A stretch of DNA of 61,042 nt. Source: Streptococcus suis (GTDB taxonomy: Bacteria > Bacillota > Bacilli > Lactobacillales > Streptococcaceae). Under the pieces are notes generated by a model that did no database searches, was not told the DNA's origin, and saw only the letters and a program-made list of their open reading frames with translations. Made by a program: the position numbers and the translations under genes. Below, one piece after another: positions 50,744 through 59,340 of this stretch. The stretch's first letter is position 1, and every line of letters begins with the position of its first letter. The DNA is taken from positions 1-61,042 of the forward strand of contig NZ_WCJE01000011.1 of assembly GCF_016743335.1 (NCBI RefSeq), written 5' to 3'.

Positions 50744-52047
50744 TCAATTTCCCTGATATTCCACGTTTCTATACTGCACTAACAGAAAGCTTGGCCTGCC
50801 TACTGGTATGTTCCTCACTTGTTTTGTCTGAAAAATGGTCACGCAAACAGGTACGTATCCTCCTGATTTTTCTCATCCAAATCTTACTTCAACTTGTAGC
50901 TGGCAAACTCCCTTTGCTTTTTTGGACTGTAGGAATGGGCACCAATATCGCTTGGATGTTTGTTTCCGTTCGATTTCTTGGAGTTATCCACAAGAGGACT
51001 AGTCTCTATTTGACAGCAAAAGCCTTTATTATTGCCGAATTAGTAGCCTCCATTACTTGGCATCTCTACTGTTTGACGATTTATCAACAACCTGTGGATA
51101 ACTTGTGGACACAGGGGCTATTTCTGTTGATAACTTCTCTACTTTCTTACTGGCTCATCTATCTACAAGATAAAAAAGTTCGCTTAGAAGAATTGGATAA
51201 ATTCATTGAGCAGCGAGATGTTACTGTAGCCGTCTTTACAACCTTATCTATCTTTGTTCTCAGTAATATTGGTTTCATCCTCTCTGGCACGCGCCAATTT
51301 CAAGATTCGACCAGCATCTTCATTCTCCGGACAACCATCAATCTCTCTGGTCTTCTACTCCTATTCACCCAAGAATCTCAACAATACGATCGCTATTTAC
51401 GGCAGGAATTGACTTCTATCAATAATATCTTTCAACTTCAATACAAGCAATACCAAGCCTATCGTGAAAACAGTGAGATTCTTGACCGTAAGGTCCATGA
51501 TTTAAAGCATCAACTGGCCATCATCCAACAAGAATCGGATAAAACCAAAAAGGAGCAATACCTAGAGGAAATGAGCGAGGTGATCCAGACCCTTGATGCC
51601 AAGATTGAAACAGGAAATCCCATTCTAGATACCATTCTCAGCCAGAAAAATTATTACTGTTTGCAAAATGGAATCAACTTTACCTGTATTGTTCAGGGAG
51701 AACCCCTCCATTTTATGGATGTGATGGATATTTCAGCTCTGTTTGGAAATGCCATTGACAATGCCATCGAGGCTGTGGAAAAAATAGATAACCCTGAACA
51801 ACGCTTGATTACTTTAAAGGTTGCCAGCCATCAGCAATTTCTCATCATTCGATTAGACAACTACGATACTTCTTCACTTGACTTATCCACAGGACAGCTC
51901 CCTGCAACCTCAAAAACAAATAAGGACTACCACGGATTCGGTCTTAAGAGTATGGAGTATGTTGCCAATAAATACGGTGGCAGTCTCACACTTAGCAAGG
52001 AAGATAATTGGGTTCAACTAAAAATCATTCTCCCTTTACAAGCATAG
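50740..52047 (+). CDS. AgrC-like sensor histidine kinase (GHKL)
   Basis: The 435-aa protein has about six transmembrane helices in the first 200 residues, a coiled dimerisation region with phospho-acceptor His in KVHDLKHQLAII and a GHKL ATPase domain with N-box FGNAIDNAIEAVEKI and G-box YHGFGLKSMEYV. This is the HPK10/AgrC-like architecture, typically sensing a peptide. No agrB/agrD-type peptide maturation genes are seen in the neighbourhood. It partners the LytTR regulator. Confidence 0.9.
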   Translation: MINFPDIPRFYTALTESLACLLVCSSLVLSEKWSRKQVRILLIFLIQILLQLVAGKLPLLFWTVGMGTNIAWMFVSVRFLGVIHKRTSLYLTAKAFIIAELVASITWHLYCLTIYQQPVDNLWTQGLFLLITSLLSYWLIYLQDKKVRLEELDKFIEQRDVTVAVFTTLSIFVLSNIGFILSGTRQFQDSTSIFILRTTINLSGLLLLFTQESQQYDRYLRQELTSINNIFQLQYKQYQAYRENSEILDRKVHDLKHQLAIIQQESDKTKKEQYLEEMSEVIQTLDAKIETGNPILDTILSQKNYYCLQNGINFTCIVQGEPLHFMDVMDISALFGNAIDNAIEAVEKIDNPEQRLITLKVASHQQFLIIRLDNYDTSSLDLSTGQLPATSKTNKDYHGFGLKSMEYVANKYGGSLTLSKEDNWVQLKIILPLQA

Positions 52048-52340
52048 AGGGAGTGGGATAGAACTCGACTAGTCTAAAAAAGTTCGTCAACAATTTTTCG
52101 TTTTAAGTTGTTGAGCTGAAACAGTCTATCCCCAGACTGTTTCACTCCCACCCCCGCACAGCTCAAACTGTCTGGGAGACAGTTTGAGGTTGGAGATGAA
52201 GCGAATTCTGTTCGCATCAGTCGTATAGGTCAGATTTGGAGTGTGAAACACGAACAAATCTGCCAATCAACCACTGCGCTGAGATGTTGACACGAACTCT
52301 GAGAAGCGAGACTGGGCTTGCCCAGCCTTTTTTCTATTCA
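52048..52340. repeat. Structured non-coding repeat-like segment with terminator
   Basis: The 290-bp gap contains several hairpins: ACAGTCT/AGACTGT (52121-52142), CTCAAACTGTC/GACAGTTTGAG (52163-52189) and a terminator ACTGGGCTTGCCCAGCCTTTTTTC near 52310-52334. GAGTGGGATAGAACTCGACTAG-type sequence at its left end is the kind of dispersed repeat found in streptococci. No ORF with a ribosome binding site is evident. Confidence 0.5.
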
Positions 52341-53687
52341 TCATTTAGAAACCGTTACTTGCTCTACATCTCGACTTTGGCTCCGTTTTATAATCACATC
52401 AAGATAATCAGCCAAGAAACTTCTCGGTGATGCTGCTTGCAAGGTCTGATAAGTCTGGCTTGGAAATACCTTCTCATCTAGCCAAGTCTGATCTAGTTTT
52501 TCTCCTGAAAAATAAGCACGGTTGGCCGGCATGATAAATTGTGAAATAGCATCTGCCGTCTCCCCATCATACCAACGCTCATCGTTTAACACATTGTGGA
52601 CCATGATGTCACTGGTATTGTCAAAGACAGTTTGTAAGTAGGTAACGTGATCCTTCAAATTTGGATCACTAGGTTGGTGCTTTTCTGTCCACGAAGCCAT
52701 ATCAAGTTGAGTTTTTTGATAGTGAATACTTGTATCATCAAGGCTCAATTGACCGATAATAGCTGGATAAATAGAAAATGCTCCATTGACCACCTCTGTA
52801 TAGTTAACTTGTCCCAAGTCTTCCTTAACAATATTCTGAGAATGAGTGTGCCCTGAAAAACCAAAATGAATCCCATATTGATTGAACAAGGTCTTCAAAT
52901 CGGCAGCATTATCCAAAGTATAGCCTTTTGTCAGCATGGCATGCTGTTGCAAGACATTGTGATGGACAACAGGTATCAGGCTCACTCCAGCTTCCTTGGC
53001 TGCCTGAAGCTGAACTTCTATCCATTCTAGGGTCTCTTTTTTGATACGTCCATTGGTTGGAGGAGCTCCTTTTCCGTAGCTGTCAGAGTAGATGTTGCTG
53101 TCTATCATCAGAAACCAAGCATTGGAAAATGGTTTGGCCAGGTAGCTCAATGAGGCTTTGTCACGACTGCTAGCTTGTTGATAACCGTGATTGACAAATA
53201 GCTCTGCAAATTGCTGAGCAGTGACCTGATCCGTCACTATCTGCTGGTCTCCCTTAAAGGCCCTAGCCCATCCACTGGCAACATCATGGTTACCAGGAAT
53301 CACCAAAACTTCCGTTCCATGTTCTTCCATGCGTGTAAAGTATTGCGCCAACTCAACCATGCTATGCTTTTCACCGTTTAGAGTCAAATCTCCACTGACT
53401 AGTAACAAGGAAGGATGTTCACGCTCAACCTGCTCAACCAAAGCCTCCATCCGCTCTTTTCCATAACGTAAATCCTTGCCAGCAGCTGTTTTTTCTATAT
53501 AGGAAAAAGCCTCTCCATCATCAAATAAATCCTGTGATAAATAATGCAAATCAGTGATAATCCAGATTTTATCCTGGTCTCTTAATTCAGCCTCGGCATA
53601 GGATTGCTGACGCTGACCAGCAATAGCAGACCAAATCAAAACAATGACTACAATAGCTCCTAACAATAATACTATTTTCTTCTTCAT
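52341..53687 (-). CDS. Membrane-anchored metallophosphoesterase
   Basis: The 448-aa protein has an N-terminal signal anchor (KKKIVLLLGAIVVIVLIWSAI) and an extracytoplasmic calcineurin-like phosphoesterase domain with all motifs: ITDLHY, SGDLTLNG, IPGNHD, VVHHN and GHTHSQ, the two-metal site. A C-terminal extension (about 320-448) is of unknown function. The substrate may be a cell-envelope phosphodiester or nucleotide. It is transcribed convergently to the AgrCA-like genes, after the structured segment. Confidence 0.88.
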   Translation of the reverse strand: MKKKIVLLLGAIVVIVLIWSAIAGQRQQSYAEAELRDQDKIWIITDLHYLSQDLFDDGEAFSYIEKTAAGKDLRYGKERMEALVEQVEREHPSLLLVSGDLTLNGEKHSMVELAQYFTRMEEHGTEVLVIPGNHDVASGWARAFKGDQQIVTDQVTAQQFAELFVNHGYQQASSRDKASLSYLAKPFSNAWFLMIDSNIYSDSYGKGAPPTNGRIKKETLEWIEVQLQAAKEAGVSLIPVVHHNVLQQHAMLTKGYTLDNAADLKTLFNQYGIHFGFSGHTHSQNIVKEDLGQVNYTEVVNGAFSIYPAIIGQLSLDDTSIHYQKTQLDMASWTEKHQPSDPNLKDHVTYLQTVFDNTSDIMVHNVLNDERWYDGETADAISQFIMPANRAYFSGEKLDQTWLDEKVFPSQTYQTLQAASPRSFLADYLDVIIKRSQSRDVEQVTVSK

Positions 53688-53724
53688 ACCTTAAAAGTAT
53701 ATCATCTTAGAGATAGAGGGACAA

Positions 53725-53760
53725 GAAAAAGAAGCTCGACCATCTTTCTGCCGAGCCTCT
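53725..53760 (-). terminator. Terminator of the flavocytochrome-type gene
   Basis: On the minus strand GAGGCTCGGC...GTCGAGCTTC stem followed by TTTTTCTTG, just after the stop codon of the reductase gene. Confidence 0.6.
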
Positions 53761-53772
53761 TGTATCTACAAT

Positions 53773-55290
53773 TTATTTCTTAGCAAATCCTGCTGCTTGT
53801 TCGCCAGCCTGACGACCAAATACGATGATGTCTGCTACTGCATTACCACCGATACGGTTTTGACCATGAACACCACCAGTTACCTCACCAGCAGCATAAA
53901 GACCTGAAATTGCTGAACCGTCTGTTTTCAATACTTCAGTATTGGTATTGATTTTCACACCACCCATTGTATGGTGGACACCAGGTGCAACTTTAATCGC
54001 ATGGTAAGAACCAGTATTCAAAGCATGGTCCATACCTGATGTACGACCAAATGCCGCATCATTTTTGTCTGCCACAGCCTTGTTCCAAGTATCAAGTGTT
54101 GTTTGAAGAGCATCCGCAGGTACACCAATTTCTTTAGCCAAATCCGCAAGAGTAGCACCCGTTTTTACAAGACCTTTTTCTTCATACTGAGCAATAGCCT
54201 TCACACGATCTTTCAAGGCATCATCAAAGATAACATAAGCGTAGTTTGGATCCAAACTATTGATAGCCGCAGAAACTTTATCACGAGTTTCCAATTCGTT
54301 AACAAAACGCTCACCTTTTGAGTTGACAAGGATAGCACCTTCGCCACGAACTGCTTCTGTAATCAAGTAAGAAGTTTCTTGCTCAACACTTGGGTGAATT
54401 TGGATTTGTTCCATATCAACAGTTGCTGCACCTTCTGATTCAGCAAGTGCAATACCGTCACCTGTTGAACCTTCTTGGTTGGTTGTAACATAACCTTTCA
54501 ATGCTGGGTTTAATTTAGCAACCATTTCCAAATCTGCACCGAAACCACCAGTCGCCAATACAACTGCTTTAGCTGAGATTTTCTTAGTTTCACCAGCAAT
54601 CTTCACTTCAACACCTGTCACAGCCCCATCCTTGTCTTGGAGTTTTGTAACATCTGCATTGACAAAAATTGGTACTTCACGTTCAACAAGATTGTGGTAA
54701 AGACCATTTACCAAGTAGCCACCGACAGCTGAACCATCTGCAGGACGGTGGGTACGTTTCTCGCTCATACCACCAGTTGTAGTTAGGTTGCTAAGAGTAA
54801 TCCCCATTCCATCCAACCAGTCAATTGCACCAGCTGAGTTATCTACAAGGTAACGAAGTAATTCCGGATCATTTGTTCCTTTACCACCTTTAAGTGTTTC
54901 TTCATAGAATTTATCGTTTGAATCAGCAATACCTTCCGCTTCTTGGAATTTGGTTTGTGAAGCATTCATACCAGCTGATGATTTAGCCGTATTACCACCG
55001 ATAACAGGCATTTTCTCTAACAAAACAACACTAGCACCAGCATCTTTAGCTGAGATAGCTGCCGACATACCTGCACCACCTGAACCAACAACGATAACAT
55101 CGTAGCTATCTTTCAACTCAGATGGATCTGTATAAACTTTCTCAGATGCACCTGAAACAGCTTCTTCTGATGAAGAAGAGGTCGTAGATGATGAAGATGT
55201 AGCTGTCTTTTCAGACTTGCCTCCACATGCCACTAAAAACACAACAGCAAGTAGACTCAATAATAAGCCTAACCAAGCTTTCTTTTTCAT
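53773..55290 (-). CDS. Flavocytochrome c/fumarate reductase-type FAD lipoprotein
   Basis: The 505-aa protein starts MKKKAWLGLLLSLLAVVFLV after TTGGAGGTTTATC; a lipobox LVACGG gives the lipid-anchored Cys, followed by a Ser/Thr linker. The FAD_binding_2 domain has YDVIVVGSGGAGMSAAISAKDAG, the substrate region HRPADGSAVGGYLV and the C-terminal GLYAAGEVTGGVHGQNRIGGNAVADIIVFG. Such extracytoplasmic reductases use fumarate or related enoates as electron acceptors, receiving electrons through membrane flavins; no FMN-binding domain is fused here. A Rex-like operator overlaps its promoter. Confidence 0.9.
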   Translation of the reverse strand: MKKKAWLGLLLSLLAVVFLVACGGKSEKTATSSSSTTSSSSEEAVSGASEKVYTDPSELKDSYDVIVVGSGGAGMSAAISAKDAGASVVLLEKMPVIGGNTAKSSAGMNASQTKFQEAEGIADSNDKFYEETLKGGKGTNDPELLRYLVDNSAGAIDWLDGMGITLSNLTTTGGMSEKRTHRPADGSAVGGYLVNGLYHNLVEREVPIFVNADVTKLQDKDGAVTGVEVKIAGETKKISAKAVVLATGGFGADLEMVAKLNPALKGYVTTNQEGSTGDGIALAESEGAATVDMEQIQIHPSVEQETSYLITEAVRGEGAILVNSKGERFVNELETRDKVSAAINSLDPNYAYVIFDDALKDRVKAIAQYEEKGLVKTGATLADLAKEIGVPADALQTTLDTWNKAVADKNDAAFGRTSGMDHALNTGSYHAIKVAPGVHHTMGGVKINTNTEVLKTDGSAISGLYAAGEVTGGVHGQNRIGGNAVADIIVFGRQAGEQAAGFAKK

Positions 55291-55321
55291 GATAAACCTC
55301 CAATTTTTATCTGATATTAGT

Positions 55322-55374
55322 ATTATACAAGATTGTGAAATGTTTTTCAATCTGTTTTGAAACATTTTTCACAA
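55322..55374 (-). promoter_or_regulatory. Rex-like operator pair and promoter of the fumarate reductase-type gene
   Basis: TTGTGAAATGTTTTTCAA (55333-55350) and TTGAAACATTTTTCACAA (55357-55374) are inverted Rex-like sites (consensus TTGTGAAWWWWTTCACAA). They overlap the minus-strand promoter TTGAAA-N17-TATAAT (-10 at 55327-55322). Rex senses NADH/NAD, which would suit a reductive electron sink. Confidence 0.5.
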
Positions 55375-55419
55375 TAATATAAATGCATAGAATTCAAATC
55401 ATACATTAATAAAAATTAT

Positions 55420-55869
55420 TTACCACCCTTGAAGAGCTAAAAAGCTTGCTATTTCGGAAATTGTTGCCTGACTCCCTTTACGAAGTATTCCAGATAATTT
55501 ACCCGATTTATAATAGGTTAAGCTAGGAACCGTAGCAAGACCTTGACTCTGTCGAAATTGTTGTATTTTTCCACTCGGATCCGACTCGCTATCCAAATAG
55601 TAGATAGTCGCACGTGATTGCTCTACTGCCTCTGTTAATTTCGGAACAAAATCACGACAATAAGGGCATGTCTCACGACCTATGTATAATATAAATTCTT
55701 CCTCGTCTTGGACCTTTTGCTCCACTTCATCTATCGAAATAGTCTGGTAACTCTTTACAGCCTTCACATAGTCTGATTCATTTGGCGTAGTCGCTGATTG
55801 AGATAGAAAGAAGGCCCCACCTACGACCAAAATAGCTATTAGCACTAGCAAAAAATACTTACGCCACAT
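55420..55869 (-). CDS. Membrane-anchored thioredoxin-fold protein (PedC/bacteriocin accessory-like)
   Basis: The 149-aa protein has an N-terminal helix (KYFLLVLIAILVVGGAFFL) and an extracytoplasmic thioredoxin fold with the active site ETCPYCRDFVPKL (CxxC) and the cis-Pro loop ATVPSLTYYKSG. It resembles bacteriocin transport accessory proteins of streptococci, but no bacteriocin genes adjoin it here. It may act in disulfide exchange at the surface. It lies between rpsD and the flavocytochrome-type gene, each with its own terminator or promoter. Confidence 0.8.
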   Translation of the reverse strand: MWRKYFLLVLIAILVVGGAFFLSQSATTPNESDYVKAVKSYQTISIDEVEQKVQDEEEFILYIGRETCPYCRDFVPKLTEAVEQSRATIYYLDSESDPSGKIQQFRQSQGLATVPSLTYYKSGKLSGILRKGSQATISEIASFLALQGW

Positions 55870-55888
55870 AATCCCTCCTAAAATACAG

Positions 55889-55917
55889 ACAAAAAGCCCT
55901 TGTAAATAGGGCTTTTA
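55889..55917 (-). terminator. Terminator of rpsD
   Basis: AAAAGCCCT / AGGGCTTTT stem followed by TTGTCTG on the minus strand; placed just after the rpsD stop codon. Confidence 0.7.
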
Positions 55918-55934
55918 AAATATCAATACAAATC

Positions 55935-56546
55935 TTAGAGCATTTTGTTGTAGAATTCTACGACAAGAGCTTCGTTGATTTCTGGGTTGATTTCGTCGCG
56001 TTCTGGCAAGCGAGTCAATGAACCTTCAAGCTTTTCAGCATCGAATGATACGAAAGCTGGACGTCCAAGAGTTGCTTCAACAGCTTCAAGGATAGCTGGA
56101 ACTTTGATTGACTTCTCACGAACTGAGATCACTTGACCAACTTCAACGCGGTATGAAGGGATGTCAACGCGTTTGCCGTCAACAAGGATGTGACCGTGGT
56201 TTACGAATTGACGTGCTTGACGACGAGTAGTTGCCAAACCAAGACGGTAAACAACGTTGTCCAAACGACGCTCTAAAAGAAGCATGAAGTTGAAACCAAG
56301 AGTACCTTGTTTGATTTTAGTAGCTTGTACGAACAAGTTACGGAATTGTTTTTCACCCAAACCGTAAGAGAAACGCAATTTTTGTTTCTCAGCCAATTGC
56401 AAACCGTATTCTGACAATTTAGAACGGTTGTTTGGTCCGTGTTGACCTGGTACGTAGTTACGACGTGCCAATTCTTTACCTGTACCTGTCAATGACAAGC
56501 CAAGACGACGAGCTTGTTTCCAAGATGGTCCTGTATAACGTGACAT
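55935..56546 (-). CDS. rpsD: 30S ribosomal protein S4
   Basis: The 203-aa protein starts [20 protein letters not shown] and has the S4 RNA-binding domain ([34 protein letters not shown]). The zinc-binding cysteines of C+ S4 proteins are absent, so it is a C- type. It nucleates 30S assembly by binding 16S rRNA. Codon bias is strong. It is monocistronic with a leader of about 160 nt, which in other Firmicutes is a site of S4 autoregulation. Confidence 0.97.
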   Translation of the reverse strand: MSRYTGPSWKQARRLGLSLTGTGKELARRNYVPGQHGPNNRSKLSEYGLQLAEKQKLRFSYGLGEKQFRNLFVQATKIKQGTLGFNFMLLLERRLDNVVYRLGLATTRRQARQFVNHGHILVDGKRVDIPSYRVEVGQVISVREKSIKVPAILEAVEATLGRPAFVSFDAEKLEGSLTRLPERDEINPEINEALVVEFYNKML

Positions 56547-56742
56547 AGTTATGTCCTCCTAAAATAAAATATAAAAATTATTTGTAGGAAATAACGTTTT
56601 AAGCAAACCTGATTCGTGCAGGAGGCCTTCATCGAAACAGCAACGATTACTCTTCTTGCTGACCTTCTGTTGACGAGCTTCATTTTGCCCTGCTGTTATT
56701 TCGCACAAAGGTTAGTATAGCACAAAAAAAAGGCTCTGTAAA
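56547..56742 (-). promoter_or_regulatory. rpsD promoter and leader
   Basis: On the minus strand TTTACA (56742-56737), 17-bp spacer, TATACT (56719-56714) give a strong promoter; the leader runs about 160 nt to the ATG. It contains repeated CGAAATAACAGCAGGG / GGAAATAACG motifs and GC-rich stems that could form an S4-binding structure. This is inferred from the location and the known autoregulation of rpsD in Firmicutes. Confidence 0.55.
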
Positions 56743-56761
56743 GCCTTTTTCATCGATTAAC

Positions 56762-56962
56762 CACGTCGTACGCATGAAGAAAATGCATGTAACCATTTTC
56801 TTGTCACATGCATTTTTCCAATTTATTTTCATAGTTTTTACATTTAGTCATGAATAATTCCTCAAATTCAGACTAATTATAGCATAAATTTTTGCTAAAA
56901 AACTGTATAAAATATGAAAGTACGTTTTCCGAAAACAAAATTTTCTTCATGCGTTTGTCGTG
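56762..56962. mobile_element. MITE unit 1 related to the adjacent ISAs1-type element
   Basis: A 201-bp unit begins CACGTCGTACGCATGAAGAAAA and ends TTTTCTTCATGCGTTTGTCGTG, forming imperfect terminal inverted repeats of about 22 bp. It is preceded and followed by ATCGATTAAC (56752-56761, 56963-56972). It has no coding capacity. Confidence 0.75.
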
Positions 56963-56972
56963 ATCGATTAAC

Positions 56973-57171
56973 CACGTCGTACGCATAAAGAAAATGCATG
57001 TAACCATTTTCTTGTTACATACATTTTTTAATTTATTTTCATAGCTTTTACATTTAGTCATGAATAATTCCTCAAATTCAGACTAATTATAGCATAAATT
57101 TTTGCTAAAAACTGTATAAAATATGAAAGTGCGTTTTCCGAAAACAAAATTTTCTTCATGCGTTTGGCGTG
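56973..57171. mobile_element. MITE unit 2 (tandem copy)
   Basis: A 199-bp copy of unit 1 with about 95% identity by eye, beginning CACGTCGTACGCATAAAG and ending CTTCATGCGTTTGGCGTG. It is followed by ATCGATTAA and then the left end of the IS at 57181. The direct-repeat period is 209-211 bp. Confidence 0.75.
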
Positions 57172-57180
57172 ATCGATTAA

Positions 57181-58495
57181 CACGCCATACGCATGAAAAA
57201 TTTCTTCTCTCCTTTTGTCCCCGGAAAGAACTGCTTTAAACTTGATATCTACCTTTGTCCAACCACCTTATCCGCGATTTCCAAATAATTGTGGCAAATA
57301 ATCCTCCAAATGGACAGAAATATAGCGTTGTTTGCGGCAGTAACTCAATTTTTCCTTAGGGAATGTCATAGTTTGTAAAAGATGAAGACAAACTTTACGA
57401 ATAGCATTTAAATTGAAAGCAGCTCGTTTATCTAAGGTCTGGTTCTTATCTTCTCGGTAAACCACATCTAACAACCAATGTAGGCTCTCAACCGACCAAT
57501 GGCCGCGAACAACCTGTGAAAAAGTCTGCACATCACCCTTGAAACTGAGGATAAAGTAACGAACTTCTTCCGTAATGACGCCGTCTTTATCAATGGTATT
57601 CTTAGTCATACCAATCCCACGAAGTTTTTTCCATTTTGGGTGTCGTTGGCTCAGCCATTTCACATCATGAGAAACCCAATAATCCCTCACCTCAATCTGA
57701 CTGCGTGCCTTTTCAATGGTCTGATAATGACAAACTTTATCTGTCAACTGAGATAACAATTTGGCATCACTAAAATAAAGGTCAATATCCTCATGAAGAC
57801 TTCCTTGATTGCCCTTTAATGCGAGACAATAATCACCCTTACCCTTGATGATTTCATCTACTATCTCCGCTTGCGTCCCTATCGCATCTATGGTCACAAT
57901 CCCTTTTCTAATGTCAATAAGTCGTAACAAACGTGGAATAGCCGTGATTTCATTACTTTTCTCTTCAACTACAACCTGACCTAGACTAATACGATTATCC
58001 CCATCATAAGCCGTTACAATATGATTCGGACGTTGTGTTTTACTACCATTTCCTCGCATAGTCTTACCATCTATAGCTATTAAGCGTTCAACAGTAGCAC
58101 TTTCTTGAGTCTGACTAAAGTCAACTTTTAACTCCGTTAAAAATTGAGGATTAAGCATACTCACTACCCGTTCTAACGTATCATGAGAAGGACAACCATC
58201 ACTCAAATCCACATATTGTCCTAGAAGGGATTCATTCATCTCAATAAAATCTTCCATTTCTTTCCAAGTTTCAATACCTGCCAGCTGACTAACAAAAACA
58301 ACAAACAAAATGGTAGATAGGGAATAACGAACTTTCCACGGTCGGCGTTTATCTAATTCTTCACTTTTGGCTTCTAGTGAAACAAGAAAATCAATCATCG
58401 TAGTTACCTCTATCTCTAGTTTACTACTTTGATTGATTTTGTCGCTATGTAAATAGTTTTCTGAAAACTATTTTTTCTTAATGCGTTTGACGTAC
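57181..58495 (-). mobile_element. ISAs1-family insertion sequence
   Basis: The element spans a single transposase gene. Its left end CACGCCATACGCATGAAAAA and its right end (read inward GTACGTCAAACGCATTAAGA) are imperfect inverted repeats of the same type as the MITE ends. The right 40 bp (GTTTTCTGAAAAC...ATGCGTTTGACGTAC) closely resembles the right end of both MITEs. It ends six bases before the stop codon of the RpiR gene. Confidence 0.75.
57268..58398 (-). CDS. ISAs1-family transposase
   Basis: The 376-aa DDE transposase starts MIDFLVSLEAKSEELDKRRP. It shows the N-terminal DDE_Tnp_1-associated domain (WKVRYSLSTILFVVFVSQLAGIETW, then GCPSHDTLERV) and the catalytic residues in IAIDGKTMRG, VTIDAIGTQ and GHWSVESLHWLLDVVYRED. 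The length is normal and there is no frameshift, so it may be active. It resembles H-repeat-associated proteins, which belong to the same family. Confidence 0.92.
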   Translation of the reverse strand: MIDFLVSLEAKSEELDKRRPWKVRYSLSTILFVVFVSQLAGIETWKEMEDFIEMNESLLGQYVDLSDGCPSHDTLERVVSMLNPQFLTELKVDFSQTQESATVERLIAIDGKTMRGNGSKTQRPNHIVTAYDGDNRISLGQVVVEEKSNEITAIPRLLRLIDIRKGIVTIDAIGTQAEIVDEIIKGKGDYCLALKGNQGSLHEDIDLYFSDAKLLSQLTDKVCHYQTIEKARSQIEVRDYWVSHDVKWLSQRHPKWKKLRGIGMTKNTIDKDGVITEEVRYFILSFKGDVQTFSQVVRGHWSVESLHWLLDVVYREDKNQTLDKRAAFNLNAIRKVCLHLLQTMTFPKEKLSYCRKQRYISVHLEDYLPQLFGNRG

Positions 58496-58500
58496 CCAAA

Positions 58501-59268
58501 TTACTTGATTCGCTTCTTATAATCCACATACCCAAAGGTAAAGGCTTCTATCAATACAAAGAAGGAGGAAGTTGTTTGGAGCCACCAATCCCTAGGGAGG
58601 GGACTCCGACTGGTTGTCGCATAAAGATTAAAATCTGATTTTCCTGATAACCAATTATTCTGTAAGCTTGTAATCGAAACGATATTACTTTTTACCAATT
58701 TTAAACGCTTAACGATTGATTCCAAATTATTATTTTCACCAGATAAGGATAATACAAATACGATGTCCTTAGCCGTTAGGCGTTCTATAATTCTTCGGAA
58801 CTCATTTGAATTCCCATCTCCTGGCACAATCTGCAGGGGCTTTCCGATTAAGAGAAATAAGCGTTGCAATTCTGCTGCTTGATTCTTCTGAGCTACCCCT
58901 GTTGTAATCACGTAAATATTATCAATTGTATCCAGTCTTTGATAGATAGGCGACCAATCGCTTTTTGCTATCAACTCTAGCAAAGAATGAATATCCTTTG
59001 TCACCTGCTCCTTAAAGGTTAGTTGCTCAATCAGTACCTCTTCCTGATCCTGCCACTTTATAAAATTTTTTAATTCTGTAAAACCCGTAAAGCCTAATTT
59101 CTGTGAAAAACGAATAACGGAAGACTTTGAGGACAGACTTCTCCTTGCAAATTCCACCACTCCCATTTTGGGTATGGTCGCAGCATTTTCTATAATGTAA
59201 TTACACATCAATAATTCTGATGAATTAAGTTCACTGTAATGTTCATTGACTATATCTGTGAAACGCAT
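58501..59268 (-). CDS. MurR/RpiR family transcriptional regulator
   Basis: The 255-aa regulator has an N-terminal HTH_6 domain (SELLMCNYIIENAATIPKMGVVEFARRSLSSKSSVIRFSQKLGF) and a C-terminal SIS sugar-phosphate binding domain (about 105-235; NIYVITTGVAQKNQAAELQRLF and FVLSLSGENNNLESIVKRL). A GTG at 59280 could add four residues; the ATG is preceded by GGGTGG. It is the third gene after a glucoside PTS permease and a GH4 phospho-glucosidase and probably controls them in response to a sugar phosphate. Confidence 0.88.
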   Translation of the reverse strand: MRFTDIVNEHYSELNSSELLMCNYIIENAATIPKMGVVEFARRSLSSKSSVIRFSQKLGFTGFTELKNFIKWQDQEEVLIEQLTFKEQVTKDIHSLLELIAKSDWSPIYQRLDTIDNIYVITTGVAQKNQAAELQRLFLLIGKPLQIVPGDGNSNEFRRIIERLTAKDIVFVLSLSGENNNLESIVKRLKLVKSNIVSITSLQNNWLSGKSDFNLYATTSRSPLPRDWWLQTTSSFFVLIEAFTFGYVDYKKRIK

Positions 59269-59340
59269 ATAGAAGTCCACCCTATCTTCCCATATTTTTT
59301 GTTACTGATTATTTATACCATATTTTTATATAAATAACCA

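Noticed and set aside
49787..52340. AgrD-like or double-glycine peptide gene near the AgrC-like kinase
   Set aside because: No short ORF with a ribosome binding site and a suitable leader or AgrB partner was seen in the flanking gaps.
56873..57061. 62-aa minus-strand ORF within the MITE array
   Set aside because: It spans the junction of two repeated units and has no ribosome binding site or homology that I recognise.
56752..57180. CRISPR array
   Set aside because: The repeats are about 200 bp units with terminal inverted repeats, only 2 copies, and no short unique spacers or cas genes.
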